From assembly GCA_964634325.1 (NCBI GenBank), contig CAZWJF010000012.1, positions 1 to 64,000 on the forward strand: DNA of 64,000 bases, written 5' to 3'. Each line of letters opens with the position of its first letter. Positions within the stretch are counted from its first letter, which is position 1. Below the pieces are notes generated by a model. It saw nothing but the letters and a program-made list of their open reading frames with translations. It did not search any database and had not been told where the DNA came from. Positions 17,596 through 28,877 of this stretch are shown here, in pieces. The translations under genes and the position numbers were made by a program. This stretch comes from JAJXWB01 sp964634325 (lineage in GTDB: Bacteria > Pseudomonadota > Alphaproteobacteria > Rhizobiales > Beijerinckiaceae).

Positions 17596-20144
17596 CTTCG
17601 CGTCGATCCCGTCTTGCGACCATTGTCGCCCTGGCGCTCCGCGACCTTCGCGGCGGGCTCGTCGGCATGCGGATCCTGTTTGCAAGCATCGTGATCGGGG
17701 TCATGGCGATCACGGGCGTCGGCGCAATTTCGCAATCGCTGCTCGTTTCCTTCTCGCAGGAGGGGCGCTCGCTGCTTGGCGGCGATATCGCGCTCGCGCG
17801 GAGCCTGCGTCCGCTCGAGAGAGACGAGCGCGCCTACCTGCGCACGCTCGGTCGCATTTCCGAGATTGCGACGATGAGGGCGATGGCGCGCGCTTCCAAC
17901 GACCGCGTCGCGACGGTCGAGATCAAAGTCGTGGACGGGGCTTACCCACTGGTGGGGTCGTTCGCGACCTCGCCCGCCATACAGCTATCGACGTTGAGAA
18001 GCGCGACGAACGGCGCGTTTGGAGCGCTCGCCGACAAGGCCTTTGTCGAGCGGTTGAACTTGCGGCCGGGCGACGAATTCACGCTCGGTCAGGCCCGCTT
18101 CTCATTGCTGGCCGAAATCGAATCCGAGCCGGATCGGATCGCGACCGGTCTGGCGTTCGGTCCGCGCGTGATGATCTCGCCGGAGGCGCTCGACGCCAGC
18201 GGCTTGCGGTCATGGACCTCCCTGATCCGGTGGTATGCCCGGGTCGCTCTGGACGCCGGCGACCCGTCCGACCACGCGGTTCGCGCCATGGCCGACCAAA
18301 TCCTGAAGCGTTTTCCGTCTTCCGGTTGGGACGCGCGGACGCGCGCGAACGCCTCGCCGCAATTGTCGCGCAACATCGAGCGCTTCACGCAGTTCTTGTC
18401 TTTGATCGGAGTCGTATCCCTGATTGTCGGCGGCGTCGGCGTCTCGATCTCCGTTGGCGCGTTTGTCGAACGCAAGCGCGAGGCGATCGCAATCCTCAAG
18501 GCCGTCGGTTCGTCCGGGGCGACCGCCTTTCTCTTCGTTCTCGCTGAAATGATGACGATTGCGATCGCCGGCGCGCTGGTCGGCGCGATCCTCGGCGCAG
18601 TGTCGCCGTTTGCCTTCGCCAGCCTTGCGGGCCCGCTCATCGATCTGCCGTTTCGTCCGATCTTTTCGGCGTCCTCTTTCGTGACGGGCGTGATGATCGG
18701 ATTGCTGACGGCGCTGGCGTTCATCGTCGCGCCGGCCGGCCGGGCGCACGACACGCCTGTAGCGGCGCTGTTCCGATCGGCCGCAACTGCGGAGAGCGGG
18801 CGGCTTCGCGCGCGATATGCAGCGATGGCGATGTCGGCCTTCGTCGCGCTCGTGGCCGCGGTCTATCTCCTGTCGGCGGACAAGAAGATCGCGATCATGG
18901 CGATCGCAGGCGTGGCCATTTCGGCCATCATCCTTCGCGCGCTCGGGTGGACCATCTCGCGCGCCGCCGCGCTCGGCGCGGCTTTTCGCAACATGCCGGT
19001 TCGCATGGCGTTAGCGAACATTCGCCGGCCCGGCTCGGTTACGCGTCCTGTGGTCGCGTCGCTGGGGCTTGGCCTGACGCTTCTCGTCACGATCGTCAGC
19101 GTCGACGGAAACGTTCAACGTCAGCTGCGCACGGGGGAGATCGGGCGTACGCCGGACTATTTCTTTGCAGATGTCGGCAGCGCGCAGGCCGCCGATTTTC
19201 GCGCGCTGCTGCTGCGCCACGACGGCGCGGCGGAAATCGAGCAGGCGCCGATGCTGCGAGGCCGAATCGTGCGAGTCGCCGGACGACCGGCGGAGGAGGT
19301 TCGGGCCGATAGCGATTCGGCGTGGGCGCTCGATGGCGATCGCGGGATCACCTATGCGAAAGAACCGCCCGTCGGCTCGACCGTCGTCGCCGGCCGCTGG
19401 TGGCCGGAGAACTACAGCGGAGCGCCGCTCGTCTCGATGGACGACGGAATTGCGCGCGGGCTTGGGCTCAAGATCGGAGACGAAATCGCGGTCAACGTCA
19501 TGGGTCGCGTCATCACCGCGAAGATCGCGAATTTGCGTGCGGTGGATTGGAGAAGCTTCGGGATGAACTTTGTGCTGGTGTTCACGCCCGTCACATTTTC
19601 GGGCGCCCCGCATACTGAATTGTTCACGCTCAGGGCGTCGGACGGGCGCGCCTCGGCCGACGGAGCGATCGTCCGCGATGTCGCGAGAAGCTACCCGACT
19701 GTGGTCGCGCTCAACGTTCGGGACGCTCTCCAGCAAGCGCTCGCGATGGTGGAGAAGATCGCAATAGCCATTCGCGCCGCCTCGTCAGTTACGCTCGCGA
19801 TGGCGCTTCTGACGCTGGGCGGGGCGCTCGCCGCCGGCCAACGGGCGCGTTTGTACGACGCAGTCGTCCTGCGGATGCTGGGCGCGTCGCGCCGGCAGCT
19901 GATTGGAACATACCTTATTGAATTTCTTATACTTGGCGTCGCGACCTCTGTGTTTGCGCTCGGCGCCGGGTCCATCGCTGCGTCTTTGATCGTGACGCAG
20001 GTCATGAAGCTGGACTTTACCGCCGACTGGCGGTCCCTTGCTGCGATCGTGACCGTCGGCTCCGCAACCCCGATCATTCTGGGACTAATGGGCGCATGGC
20101 GGACGTTGGGGGTCAAACCTGCGCGCGTGCTGCGGGAATTGTGA
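17592..20144 (+). CDS. FtsX-like ABC transporter permease (YbbP type)
   Basis: An 850-residue membrane protein with the layout of the large YbbP-type permeases. It has an N-terminal membrane segment (about 20-45), a periplasmic domain, a first FtsX block (about 265-400, including KREAIAILKAVGSSG), a middle helix pair (about 415-470), a second periplasmic domain and a C-terminal FtsX block (about 740-850, including VVLRMLGASRRQL). The GTG at 17592 overlaps the ATPase stop as GTGA. It works with that ATPase; the cargo is not evident. Confidence 0.9.
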   Translation: MTSRRSRLATIVALALRDLRGGLVGMRILFASIVIGVMAITGVGAISQSLLVSFSQEGRSLLGGDIALARSLRPLERDERAYLRTLGRISEIATMRAMARASNDRVATVEIKVVDGAYPLVGSFATSPAIQLSTLRSATNGAFGALADKAFVERLNLRPGDEFTLGQARFSLLAEIESEPDRIATGLAFGPRVMISPEALDASGLRSWTSLIRWYARVALDAGDPSDHAVRAMADQILKRFPSSGWDARTRANASPQLSRNIERFTQFLSLIGVVSLIVGGVGVSISVGAFVERKREAIAILKAVGSSGATAFLFVLAEMMTIAIAGALVGAILGAVSPFAFASLAGPLIDLPFRPIFSASSFVTGVMIGLLTALAFIVAPAGRAHDTPVAALFRSAATAESGRLRARYAAMAMSAFVALVAAVYLLSADKKIAIMAIAGVAISAIILRALGWTISRAAALGAAFRNMPVRMALANIRRPGSVTRPVVASLGLGLTLLVTIVSVDGNVQRQLRTGEIGRTPDYFFADVGSAQAADFRALLLRHDGAAEIEQAPMLRGRIVRVAGRPAEEVRADSDSAWALDGDRGITYAKEPPVGSTVVAGRWWPENYSGAPLVSMDDGIARGLGLKIGDEIAVNVMGRVITAKIANLRAVDWRSFGMNFVLVFTPVTFSGAPHTELFTLRASDGRASADGAIVRDVARSYPTVVALNVRDALQQALAMVEKIAIAIRAASSVTLAMALLTLGGALAAGQRARLYDAVVLRMLGASRRQLIGTYLIEFLILGVATSVFALGAGSIAASLIVTQVMKLDFTADWRSLAAIVTVGSATPIILGLMGAWRTLGVKPARVLREL

Positions 20145-20273
20145 CGGAAAGTTCATTTACGGTCAGGACCGAGCCCGCTTGTCTTCGGTCGAACGTCCCA
20201 TCATATTCATAGAGCCGTGCGGGTTGTCGCAGGGCGTTACTGCGGCGTAGGGCCGCGGCAGAGAGGGAAATAC

Positions 20274-21044
20274 ATGTCCGACTATGACCGTAACGCCGGC
20301 GCCCGATGGGGCGCGAGCGTAGGCCGGGCCGGCGTCCAAGAAATCGACCAGGGCCTGCGTGCTTACATGCTGGGCGTCTACAACTACATGACGCTCGGTC
20401 TCGCCGTTACCGGCCTCGTCGCCTACGGCGCGAAGATGATGAGCGTCGTGACGAGCGCCTCCGGCAAGGTGATCGCGCTGACGCCGGTTGGGTAGGCGCT
20501 TTACGCCAGCCCGCTGAAGTGGGTTGTGATGCTCGCCCCGCTGGCCTTCATCTTCTTCTTCTCGTTCCGGATCGACCGCATGTCGGCCGCTTCGGCGCGC
20601 AATATGTTCCTGGCCTTCGCCGCAGTGATGGGCCTGTCGCTGTCCACGGTGCTTCTGGTCTTCACCGGCACCTCGGTCGCGCGCGCCTTCTTCATCACGG
20701 CGGCGGCTTTCGGCGGCCTGAGTCTCTACGGCTACATGACCCGTCGCGATCTGTCGGCGTTCGGATCGTTCCTCGTCATGGGTCTGATCGGCCTGATCAT
20801 CGCGAGCCTCGTCAACCTGATCGTCCAGAGCACGGCGCTTCAGTTCGGGCTCTCGATCCTGTCCGTGCTGATCTTCGCGGGTCTGACGGCGTGGGACACG
20901 CAGGCGATCAAGGAGATGTACTACGCCTCCGACGATTACGAAACGGCGACGAAGAAGTCGATCAACGGCGCGCTGATGCTGTACCTCGACTTCGTCAACA
21001 TCTTCCAGTCGATCCTGTCGCTCACTGGCAGCCGGAACGACTGA
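20274..21044 (+). pseudogene. Bax inhibitor-1/YccA family protein, interrupted by an in-frame amber codon
   Basis: Read through, this frame would encode a 256-residue BI-1/YccA-type protein with seven hydrophobic segments, starting MSDYDRNAGARWGASVG after a GAGAGGG ribosome-binding site. A TAG at 20493-20495 splits it after residue 73, between LTPVG and ALYASPLKWVV. The downstream part continues in the same frame without any other stop to 21044, ending in IFQSILSLTGSRND. Relatives usually have a glutamine at this spot, so a single CAG-to-TAG change explains it. It may be a true nonsense mutation, a sequencing error or, less likely, programmed readthrough. BI-1/YccA proteins modulate FtsH proteolysis in bacteria. 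A normal terminator follows. Confidence 0.88.
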
Positions 21045-21068
21045 TCGTATAGGACGTTCTTCAAGCGA

Positions 21069-21094
21069 ACGCCCCGCCCAGGCGGGGCGTTTTC
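21069..21094 (+). terminator. Rho-independent terminator after the BI-1 gene
   Basis: A perfect ten-base-pair stem (ACGCCCCGCC with GGCGGGGCGT) with a two-base CA spacer is followed by TTTTC on the plus strand. It lies 24 bases after the BI-1 stop. Its end touches the stop of the convergent DUF2794 gene; read on the minus strand it lacks a good U-run. Confidence 0.85.
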
Positions 21095-21500
21095 ATGTCG
21101 TGACGAGTTTGAGCTTGGGCTCGAGCACCGCGAGAACGCGCGCGAGATCATGACCGCGCTTGAGGATCAGCCCGCCAGCCGACACGACGGCGAAGGCGCC
21201 CTGCCTGCGGGCGAGAGCCGGACTTTTTTCGATCGTATAGAGGGGCGTTTCGGACGTCCGCTTGAAGATCGCGAACACGGCCTTCGTCGGGCCGAAATCG
21301 ATGGCGTAGTCGCGCCATTCGCCCTCCGCGACCCGCCTGCCGTAAAGATTGAGAATGAGCTGAAGCTCGCGCCGGTCGAATGCGACCTGCTTCGCTAACG
21401 CGCCCTGTCGCTGCACAGGACCAGTTTGCTGCCGCTCGAACGCGACAGCGACGACCTCCGCGCCACGGTGCTCTGGATCGGCGAACTCCGAATCCGTCAT
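21093..21500 (-). CDS. DUF2794 family protein
   Basis: A 135-residue protein that I assign to DUF2794, an alphaproteobacterial family of unknown function. Visible features are VAFDRRELQLILNLYGRRVAEGEWRDYAIDF in three consecutive short blocks, AVFAIFKRTSE, LYTIEKSPALARRQGAFAV and the C-terminal KLKLV. The ATG at 21500 is preferred because a GGAG lies six bases before it; an ATG at 21518 (six codons longer) is possible. No signal peptide or membrane segment is visible. It is convergent with the BI-1 gene and divergent from the unexplained structured interval before htpG. Confidence 0.82.
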   Translation of the reverse strand: MTDSEFADPEHRGAEVVAVAFERQQTGPVQRQGALAKQVAFDRRELQLILNLYGRRVAEGEWRDYAIDFGPTKAVFAIFKRTSETPLYTIEKSPALARRQGAFAVVSAGGLILKRGHDLARVLAVLEPKLKLVTT

Positions 21501-21624
21501 CTCTTGCTCCGCAGTCATGTTCCTATGAATGAGGGTAGACGGCAAGAGTCGGTTCGAATTTCGATAAATCACCGTTTCGCCCAATTGCGGCCTTGGGGCG
21601 GCCCAAGAGCGGATCAAGTATGTT

Positions 21625-21785
21625 TCCGTTGCCTCGATGGCCCGGTTCGCGGAGCCTCCGGTTTTCGTCAGCCCCCCAGCCCCCCGGGGCGTTCTGTCGG
21701 ACCGGGCCGTTTTTCGAGGCGGAGTTGCGCCCAAGTTCAGTGAGTTCAAGGCCGGTCGCGCTGTTGCGCGGCCGGCCTTTGTTTT
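21625..21785 (+). ncRNA. Candidate structured RNA with an orphan terminator, upstream of htpG
   Basis: No open reading frame of quality lies in 21501-21878, yet the plus strand can form two strong structures. The first is a long hairpin: GCCTCGA (21631-21637) pairs with TCGAGGC (21714-21720) and GGCCCGGT (21639-21646) with ACCGGGCC (21701-21708), and a GTTTTT run overlaps its 3' side. The second is a 14-base-pair terminator at 21748-21785. A plus-strand terminator with no plus-strand gene before it suggests a short transcript starting near 21600-21630. I looked for SRP and 6S RNA consensus features and did not find them. The boundaries are approximate. Confidence 0.4.
21748..21785 (+). terminator. 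Strong Rho-independent terminator without an upstream gene
   Basis: The left arm 21748-21761 pairs with the right arm 21766-21779 over 14 base pairs, with one G-U pair and a TGTT loop, and is followed by TGTTTTG. The complementary strand has no U-run, so it acts on plus-strand transcripts. The nearest plus-strand gene upstream (BI-1) already has its own terminator at 21069-21094. Confidence 0.8.
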
Positions 21786-21810
21786 GTGCGGAGACATTGG
21801 TCGCTCGCGG

Positions 21811-21837
21811 TTGAAATCTTGCGCCTTCGTTCGATAT
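21811..21837 (+). promoter_or_regulatory. Possible heat-shock-type promoter of htpG
   Basis: TTGAAA (21811-21816) and CGATAT (21832-21837) are 15 bases apart and lie about 40 bases before the htpG start, just after the orphan terminator. The spacing and sequence are a loose match to sigma-32-type promoters. No other candidate stands out, but the match is weak. Confidence 0.25.
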
Positions 21838-21878
21838 GAGGATCGCCTTGGATTTCATCGCTGGAGGACCGCGCATCC

Positions 21879-23789
21879 ATGAACGAGACCGCAGCCGCGA
21901 CGCCCGAGAGCCCCGTCGAGCGACCTTTTCAGGCGGATGTCGCCAAGCTGCTCGACCTCGTGGTCCACTCGATCTATTCGGATCGCGATATTTTCCTGCG
22001 CGAATTGATTTCGAATGCCGCGGACGCATGCGAGAAGTTGAGATTCGAGGCGGCGACGGGGCAGACGGAAGCCAGCGTCGCCAGTTTCCGAATCGTCATC
22101 GAACCGAATAAGGCGGCAAGGACGATCAGCATCGAAGACAATGGCGTCGGGATGACGCGCGAGGATCTGGAAACAGCTCTCGGCGTCATCGCCAATTCCG
22201 GCACCCGGGCTTTCGTCGAGAAGCTGGAAGGGGAGAAGGCCGCAGGTCCGTCGGATACGCTGATCGGCCGCTTCGGAATCGGTTTCTATTCGTCGTTCAT
22301 CGTCGCGGATCATGTCGACGTCTTTTCCCGGCGCGCGGGTCAGGCGCAGGGCTGGAAATGGTCTTCCGACGGAAAGAGCTCCTATACGATCGAGCCTGCG
22401 GGAGATTGTCCGACGCCGGGCACACGCGTCGTGCTGCATCTGAAATCCGACGCCGACGCCTATCTCGAGCCATACACGCTGCAGCGGATCGTGGAGGAGC
22501 ACTCGGCCGGCGTTCCCGTGCCGATCTCGATCCGCGAAACCGGCGGCGAAGAAAAGAAAGCGAGCGAGGGTTCCGCTTTGTGGGCTCGCTCGAAATCCGA
22601 CGTTTCGCCCGAGCAATATACGGAATTTTATCAGGCAATCTCCGGTCAGTTCGACGAGCCTGCCCTGACGATTCACTGGCGTGCGGAAGGTCGGCATGAA
22701 TTCGACGCGCTGGCCTACATCCCGGGATCGCGGCCGTTCGATCTCTTCGCGCCGGAGCGCAAGGGCCGGTCGCGTCTGTACGTGCGTCGCGTCCTCGTTT
22801 CGACCGAGGCCGATCTTCTCCCGCCGTGGTTGCGCTTTGTCACGCTGGTCGTCGATTCCGCCGATGTCCCACTCAACGTTTCCCGCGAGATTGTCCAGAA
22901 GAGCCCGATCATCGGGGCCATCCGAAAGGCCGTCGTCGGGAGAATTGTTCAGGAGCTGACCAAGCTGGCCGAAGCTGATCCGGAGAAATACGCCAGCGTC
23001 TGGACCAATTTCGGCGCGGTGCTGAAAGAAGGCCTCTACGAGGAGCCGGAACGTCGGGACGCCCTCTTCGGCCTTGCGCGTTTTGCGACGTCGACCCACG
23101 CCAAGGGCGACCGCACGCTGGCGCAATATGTCGCGGACCTGCGCCCGAACCAGACGGCCATCTACTATCTGACTGGAACAGACCCGGCGGGGCTCGCGGC
23201 CAGCCCGCATCTCGAGGGTTTCCGCGCACGGGGCGTGGAGGTCTTGCTGTTGTCAGATCCGGTCGACGCATTTTGGGCGTCGAACGCCGTCGGGTTCGAC
23301 GGCAAGCCATTCCGTTCCGTGTCGCAGGGGCTTGCCGACATTTCGCAAATACCGCTGAACGAAGGCGAGACGCCGCAGGAAAAACCCGAACTGAACGCCG
23401 CGGCCGCCTCGGCGCTCGTTGCGATGAAGGAGGCGTTGGGCGACCGGGCGTCCGACGTCCGGGCCTCCGATCGCCTCGCGGACAGCGCCGCATGTCTGGT
23501 TGCGAGCGAAAACGCGCCCGACCGGACGCTCGCCAAGATACTGGCGGGCGCTGGACGCTTGGACGCCGCCATGCGGCCGGTTCTCGAGGTCAATCTCGCG
23601 CATCCGCTCGTGAAAACCTTGTTCGCCTTGCAAGAATCAGGCGACCGGACGGCATTCGACGAGGCGGCCGGCCTCGTGTTCGATCTTGCGCAGCTCGCCG
23701 AGGGCGAGGCGCCCGACAATGGCCCGGATCTGGCGCGGCGGCTGTCGAAATGGCTCGCGCGCGCTTTCGTTGCAAATGCGGCGAGCTGA
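21879..23789 (+). CDS. htpG: Hsp90-family chaperone HtpG
   Basis: A 636-residue Hsp90 homologue. The GHKL ATPase domain shows IFLRELISNAADACEKL (38-54), SIEDNGVGMTRED with the ATP-binding DxGxG-type motif and RFGIGFYSSFIVAD. The middle domain shows RLYVRRVLV and VDSADVPLNVSREI. The C-terminal dimerisation domain is complete. Bacterial HtpG remodels client proteins with DnaK. The prmC start lies within its last codons (14-base overlap), so the downstream gene is probably translated from the same message. Confidence 0.96.
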   Translation: MNETAAATPESPVERPFQADVAKLLDLVVHSIYSDRDIFLRELISNAADACEKLRFEAATGQTEASVASFRIVIEPNKAARTISIEDNGVGMTREDLETALGVIANSGTRAFVEKLEGEKAAGPSDTLIGRFGIGFYSSFIVADHVDVFSRRAGQAQGWKWSSDGKSSYTIEPAGDCPTPGTRVVLHLKSDADAYLEPYTLQRIVEEHSAGVPVPISIRETGGEEKKASEGSALWARSKSDVSPEQYTEFYQAISGQFDEPALTIHWRAEGRHEFDALAYIPGSRPFDLFAPERKGRSRLYVRRVLVSTEADLLPPWLRFVTLVVDSADVPLNVSREIVQKSPIIGAIRKAVVGRIVQELTKLAEADPEKYASVWTNFGAVLKEGLYEEPERRDALFGLARFATSTHAKGDRTLAQYVADLRPNQTAIYYLTGTDPAGLAASPHLEGFRARGVEVLLLSDPVDAFWASNAVGFDGKPFRSVSQGLADISQIPLNEGETPQEKPELNAAAASALVAMKEALGDRASDVRASDRLADSAACLVASENAPDRTLAKILAGAGRLDAAMRPVLEVNLAHPLVKTLFALQESGDRTAFDEAAGLVFDLAQLAEGEAPDNGPDLARRLSKWLARAFVANAAS

Positions 23790-24663
23790 TTCGCCGCCCG
23801 ACTTCGCGCAGGCCACGCGCGCGCAGGCTCTCAGGGAGGGGCGGGCCTATCTGCGCGGCCATTGTGTCGAGAGCGCGGACGAAGACGCCCGTCGGCTGCT
23901 GCTCGACGCCTGCGGAATCGATCCTGTTTCGCTGGTGACGGAGGCTGCGACACTTGTCGACGGCGCACAGGCGGTCGCCTACCGCGGGCGGCTGGAGCGG
24001 CGCGCGCGCGGCGAACCGACGAGCCGCATTGTCGGACGCCGCGCCTTCTGGACGCTCGATCTCGACGTGCGGCCGGACGTTCTCGACCCGCGCGGCGATA
24101 CCGAGGCGCTGGTGCGGCTGGCGATTCGCGTCGCAGCGCAGCGTGGCGCAACCGTCGAGCAGTTGCTTGACCTCGGCTGCGGCTCCGGCGCCGTGATCTG
24201 CGCGCTCTTGTGCGAATTGCCCGGCGCTTTCGGCGTCGGCGTCGATCTTTCCCGCTCCGCATGCCTTGCAACGCGGGGGAATCTGGCCCGTTGCGGCCTC
24301 GATAACCGGTCGGCCGTCGTGCGCGGCCGATGGCTCGACGCGGTTGGGGCGGCGTTCGATCTGATCGTTTCAAATCCGCCTTACATTTCGACGGCGGAGA
24401 TTGCCGGGCTGGACAGGGAGGTCCGCGACCACGACCCGGCGCTCGCGCTGGACGGCGGGCCGGACGGGCTCGACGCTTATCGCGCGATTTTCGAGACCGC
24501 GCCGCGTACGCTGTCGCCGTCAGGCGTCGTCGCGGTGGAGTTCGGAATTGGGCAGGCTCCATCGGTGATCGAAATCGCCCGGACGTTCGGCCTTGTCCCG
24601 ATCGACCGCGAAAGCGATCTCGGGGGCCGGGAGAGAGCCGTTGCTTTGGTCCTGAGCTCGTGA
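23776..24663 (+). CDS. prmC: Release-factor glutamine methyltransferase
   Basis: A 295-residue SAM-dependent methyltransferase that methylates the GGQ glutamine of class I release factors. It has the PrmC N-domain, the VLDPRGDTE motif, SAM motif I DLGCGSGAV (132-140) and the catalytic NPPY (200-203). The ATG at 23776 gives the expected N-terminus and overlaps the htpG end by 14 bases. In many Rhizobiales prmC lies next to prfA and before a DUF4167 gene. Here htpG takes the upstream place and no prfA is seen in the window. Confidence 0.93.
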   Translation: MRRADSPPDFAQATRAQALREGRAYLRGHCVESADEDARRLLLDACGIDPVSLVTEAATLVDGAQAVAYRGRLERRARGEPTSRIVGRRAFWTLDLDVRPDVLDPRGDTEALVRLAIRVAAQRGATVEQLLDLGCGSGAVICALLCELPGAFGVGVDLSRSACLATRGNLARCGLDNRSAVVRGRWLDAVGAAFDLIVSNPPYISTAEIAGLDREVRDHDPALALDGGPDGLDAYRAIFETAPRTLSPSGVVAVEFGIGQAPSVIEIARTFGLVPIDRESDLGGRERAVALVLSS

Positions 24664-25131
24664 CAAATCCGCAACTTATCGCGTCTTTTGCGATCTGCGG
24701 GGGATGGGGTCTTGGCGGAGCCGTCGAAACCGACTAATAAGGGTTTTGAGAGAGTCTAGCCGTGGTCGGCTAGATGTTCAGGCAAAGCGTTTTTGCCATC
24801 CCCCTGCGCAAAACTCCGGGTCTCACGTCACTGACGCGCTGAAGGCTCGACGCTCGCGTAAGGTGTGCAGGCGCAGTACCGCGCGCCGGGCGAAGGCGCT
24901 TGCAAGAAGTCGACGCTTGCAACGCCTGTCGTGCGCCGGTCGAAACGCTCGGATCCTGAAATCTGGATTGCGCCCTTTGAAGACCTATCAGCCGCAGCCT
25001 CGTCGCGTGGCCCGCACCGTCCGGCGTCGCTCGTGCGCCGAAGCCCGCGCGGAGTTGATTCGGAGCGAAACGCTCCGCACGCCCGGGATCGACCGTAACT
25101 GAAACAAGCGTTGTAAAGCCAAGGACCATCA
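24664..25131 (+). other. Structured 468-base gap before the DUF4167 gene
   Basis: No convincing gene is present. The plus strand forms several compact hairpins: TCTAGCCG/CGGCTAGA with a TGGT loop (24755-24774), GGCAAA/TTTGCC with a five-base loop (24781-24797), and CGGAGCG/CGCTCCG with an AAA loop (25061-25077). A direct repeat CGCTTGCAA occurs at 24897-24905 and 24914-24922. A frame that is open over much of the gap encodes an arginine-rich product typical of chance GC-rich frames. The gap may be a long 5' leader, or hold a small RNA followed by the promoter of the DUF4167 gene. Confidence 0.45.
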
Positions 25132-25983
25132 ATGAGACCTGGTCAGAACAAGAGAATGCGCGGCCGCAACAACCGCAAGGGGCCGAATCCGCTGACACGG
25201 ACCTACGAGTCCAACGGTCCCGACGTGAAGGTTCGCGGCACCGCCCAGCACATCGCCGAGAAATATCTGCAGCTCGCCCGCGACGCGCAATCGTCCGGCG
25301 ATCCGGTCATGGCCGAGAGCTATCTGCAGCACGCCGAGCATTATTATCGGCTGATCGCGGCGGCCATGGCGGCGCAGCAGGCGCAGATGGGAATGCCGCC
25401 CGGGCAACCGCGCCCGTCGTCCGAAAACGAATTCGAGGACGAAGACGACGACGTCGGCAACGACCGGTTCGCCTCTGTCGCGGAGCGCCTGCCGCAGCCG
25501 CAGTTCCATCCGCCGCAGCCCCAGCAACAATATCAGCCGGCGCAGCCCGGATTCCAGGAGCGGCAAAACTTCAACGGCGACCGGCCTCAACAGCAAGATC
25601 GTCCGGATCGGCCGCCGCGACACGAGCGTCCCTATGGCGACCGCAATCAGGGCCAGGGGTTCAATCGCGACAATCGCCGGTTCCGCGATCAGCGGCCGAT
25701 GGAGGGTCAGGCCGAACCGCGCGCGCCGGAAGAAATTCGCCCGCCGCAACCCGACACTGCGGCCAGCCTTCCGGCGTTTATCACCGCGCCGGTTCGTCCG
25801 CTGCCGGCGGATGCGCCGCAGCCGGAGCTGCCGACTTTCGATGGCGACGAACAGCAGGAAGGCGGCGGTTATCACCTGCGGCCTCGCCGTCGTCGGCGCA
25901 GCCGGCCGAGCGGACTGGTCGGCGCTGACGCGGAGGGCGGCGACGCTCTGCCGGCGCCGGACGCTCCGTCCGACGCCGAGTAG
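25132..25983 (+). CDS. DUF4167 domain protein, likely RNA-associated
   Basis: A 283-residue protein. The N-terminal part (1-85) is the conserved DUF4167 block: RPGQNKRMRGRNNRKGPNPL, then a stretch with VRGTAQHIAEKYLQLARDAQ and YLQHAEHYYRLIAA. The rest (about 86-283) is disordered, rich in P, Q, R and acidic residues, with a basic cluster RPRRRRRSRP near the end. The composition suggests nucleic-acid binding, but no function is established for the family. An AAGGA box seven bases before the ATG supports the start. It sits between prmC and clpB. Confidence 0.9.
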   Translation: MRPGQNKRMRGRNNRKGPNPLTRTYESNGPDVKVRGTAQHIAEKYLQLARDAQSSGDPVMAESYLQHAEHYYRLIAAAMAAQQAQMGMPPGQPRPSSENEFEDEDDDVGNDRFASVAERLPQPQFHPPQPQQQYQPAQPGFQERQNFNGDRPQQQDRPDRPPRHERPYGDRNQGQGFNRDNRRFRDQRPMEGQAEPRAPEEIRPPQPDTAASLPAFITAPVRPLPADAPQPELPTFDGDEQQEGGGYHLRPRRRRRSRPSGLVGADAEGGDALPAPDAPSDAE

Positions 25984-26166
25984 GGGCAGCGCTCCATCAG
26001 ACGGGGATTGAGGCGCGCGATTCGGTCGCAGGATTCCGCGCGCCCCCTACAAGAAGTTCAGAGGGCTTCCTAAATCTCGAACGACGGTCGCCAGTGGGGA
26101 CCGAATCGTTGGAGTATCGCCGCGATCCAGCTGCTACGGGGCAGGGTCGCGGGCCAGGAGGTCGGC

Positions 26167-28815
<2,649 letters not shown>

Positions 28816-28837
28816 GCGTCGCTTGATCCTCAAACAG

Positions 28838-28865
28838 AAAGGGCGGCCCGGAGCCGCCCTTTTTC
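28838..28865. terminator. Terminator between clpB and uppP, probably bidirectional
   Basis: GGGCGGC (28841-28847) pairs with GCCGCCC (28853-28859) around a five-base loop. The stem extends through A-T pairs and has a T-run on each strand (TTTTTC on plus, TTTCTGTTT on minus). It lies 22 bases after clpB and 13 bases beyond the uppP stop, so it can serve both convergent genes. Confidence 0.88.
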
Positions 28866-28877
28866 ATTTCGTCGTCG

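Noticed and set aside
21625..21785. SRP (4.5S) or 6S RNA
   Set aside because: Neither strand carries the SRP core GGAAGCAGCC-type sequence, and the fold lacks the 6S open-bubble layout as far as I can judge by eye.
24704..25102. Arginine-rich 132-codon frame in the gap before the DUF4167 gene
   Set aside because: No ribosome-binding site, no recognisable motif and biased composition; the gap's hairpins are a better explanation for any conservation.
25984..26166. Heat-shock promoter for clpB
   Set aside because: No pair of elements with acceptable sequence and spacing was found; the best pieces are about 30 bases apart.
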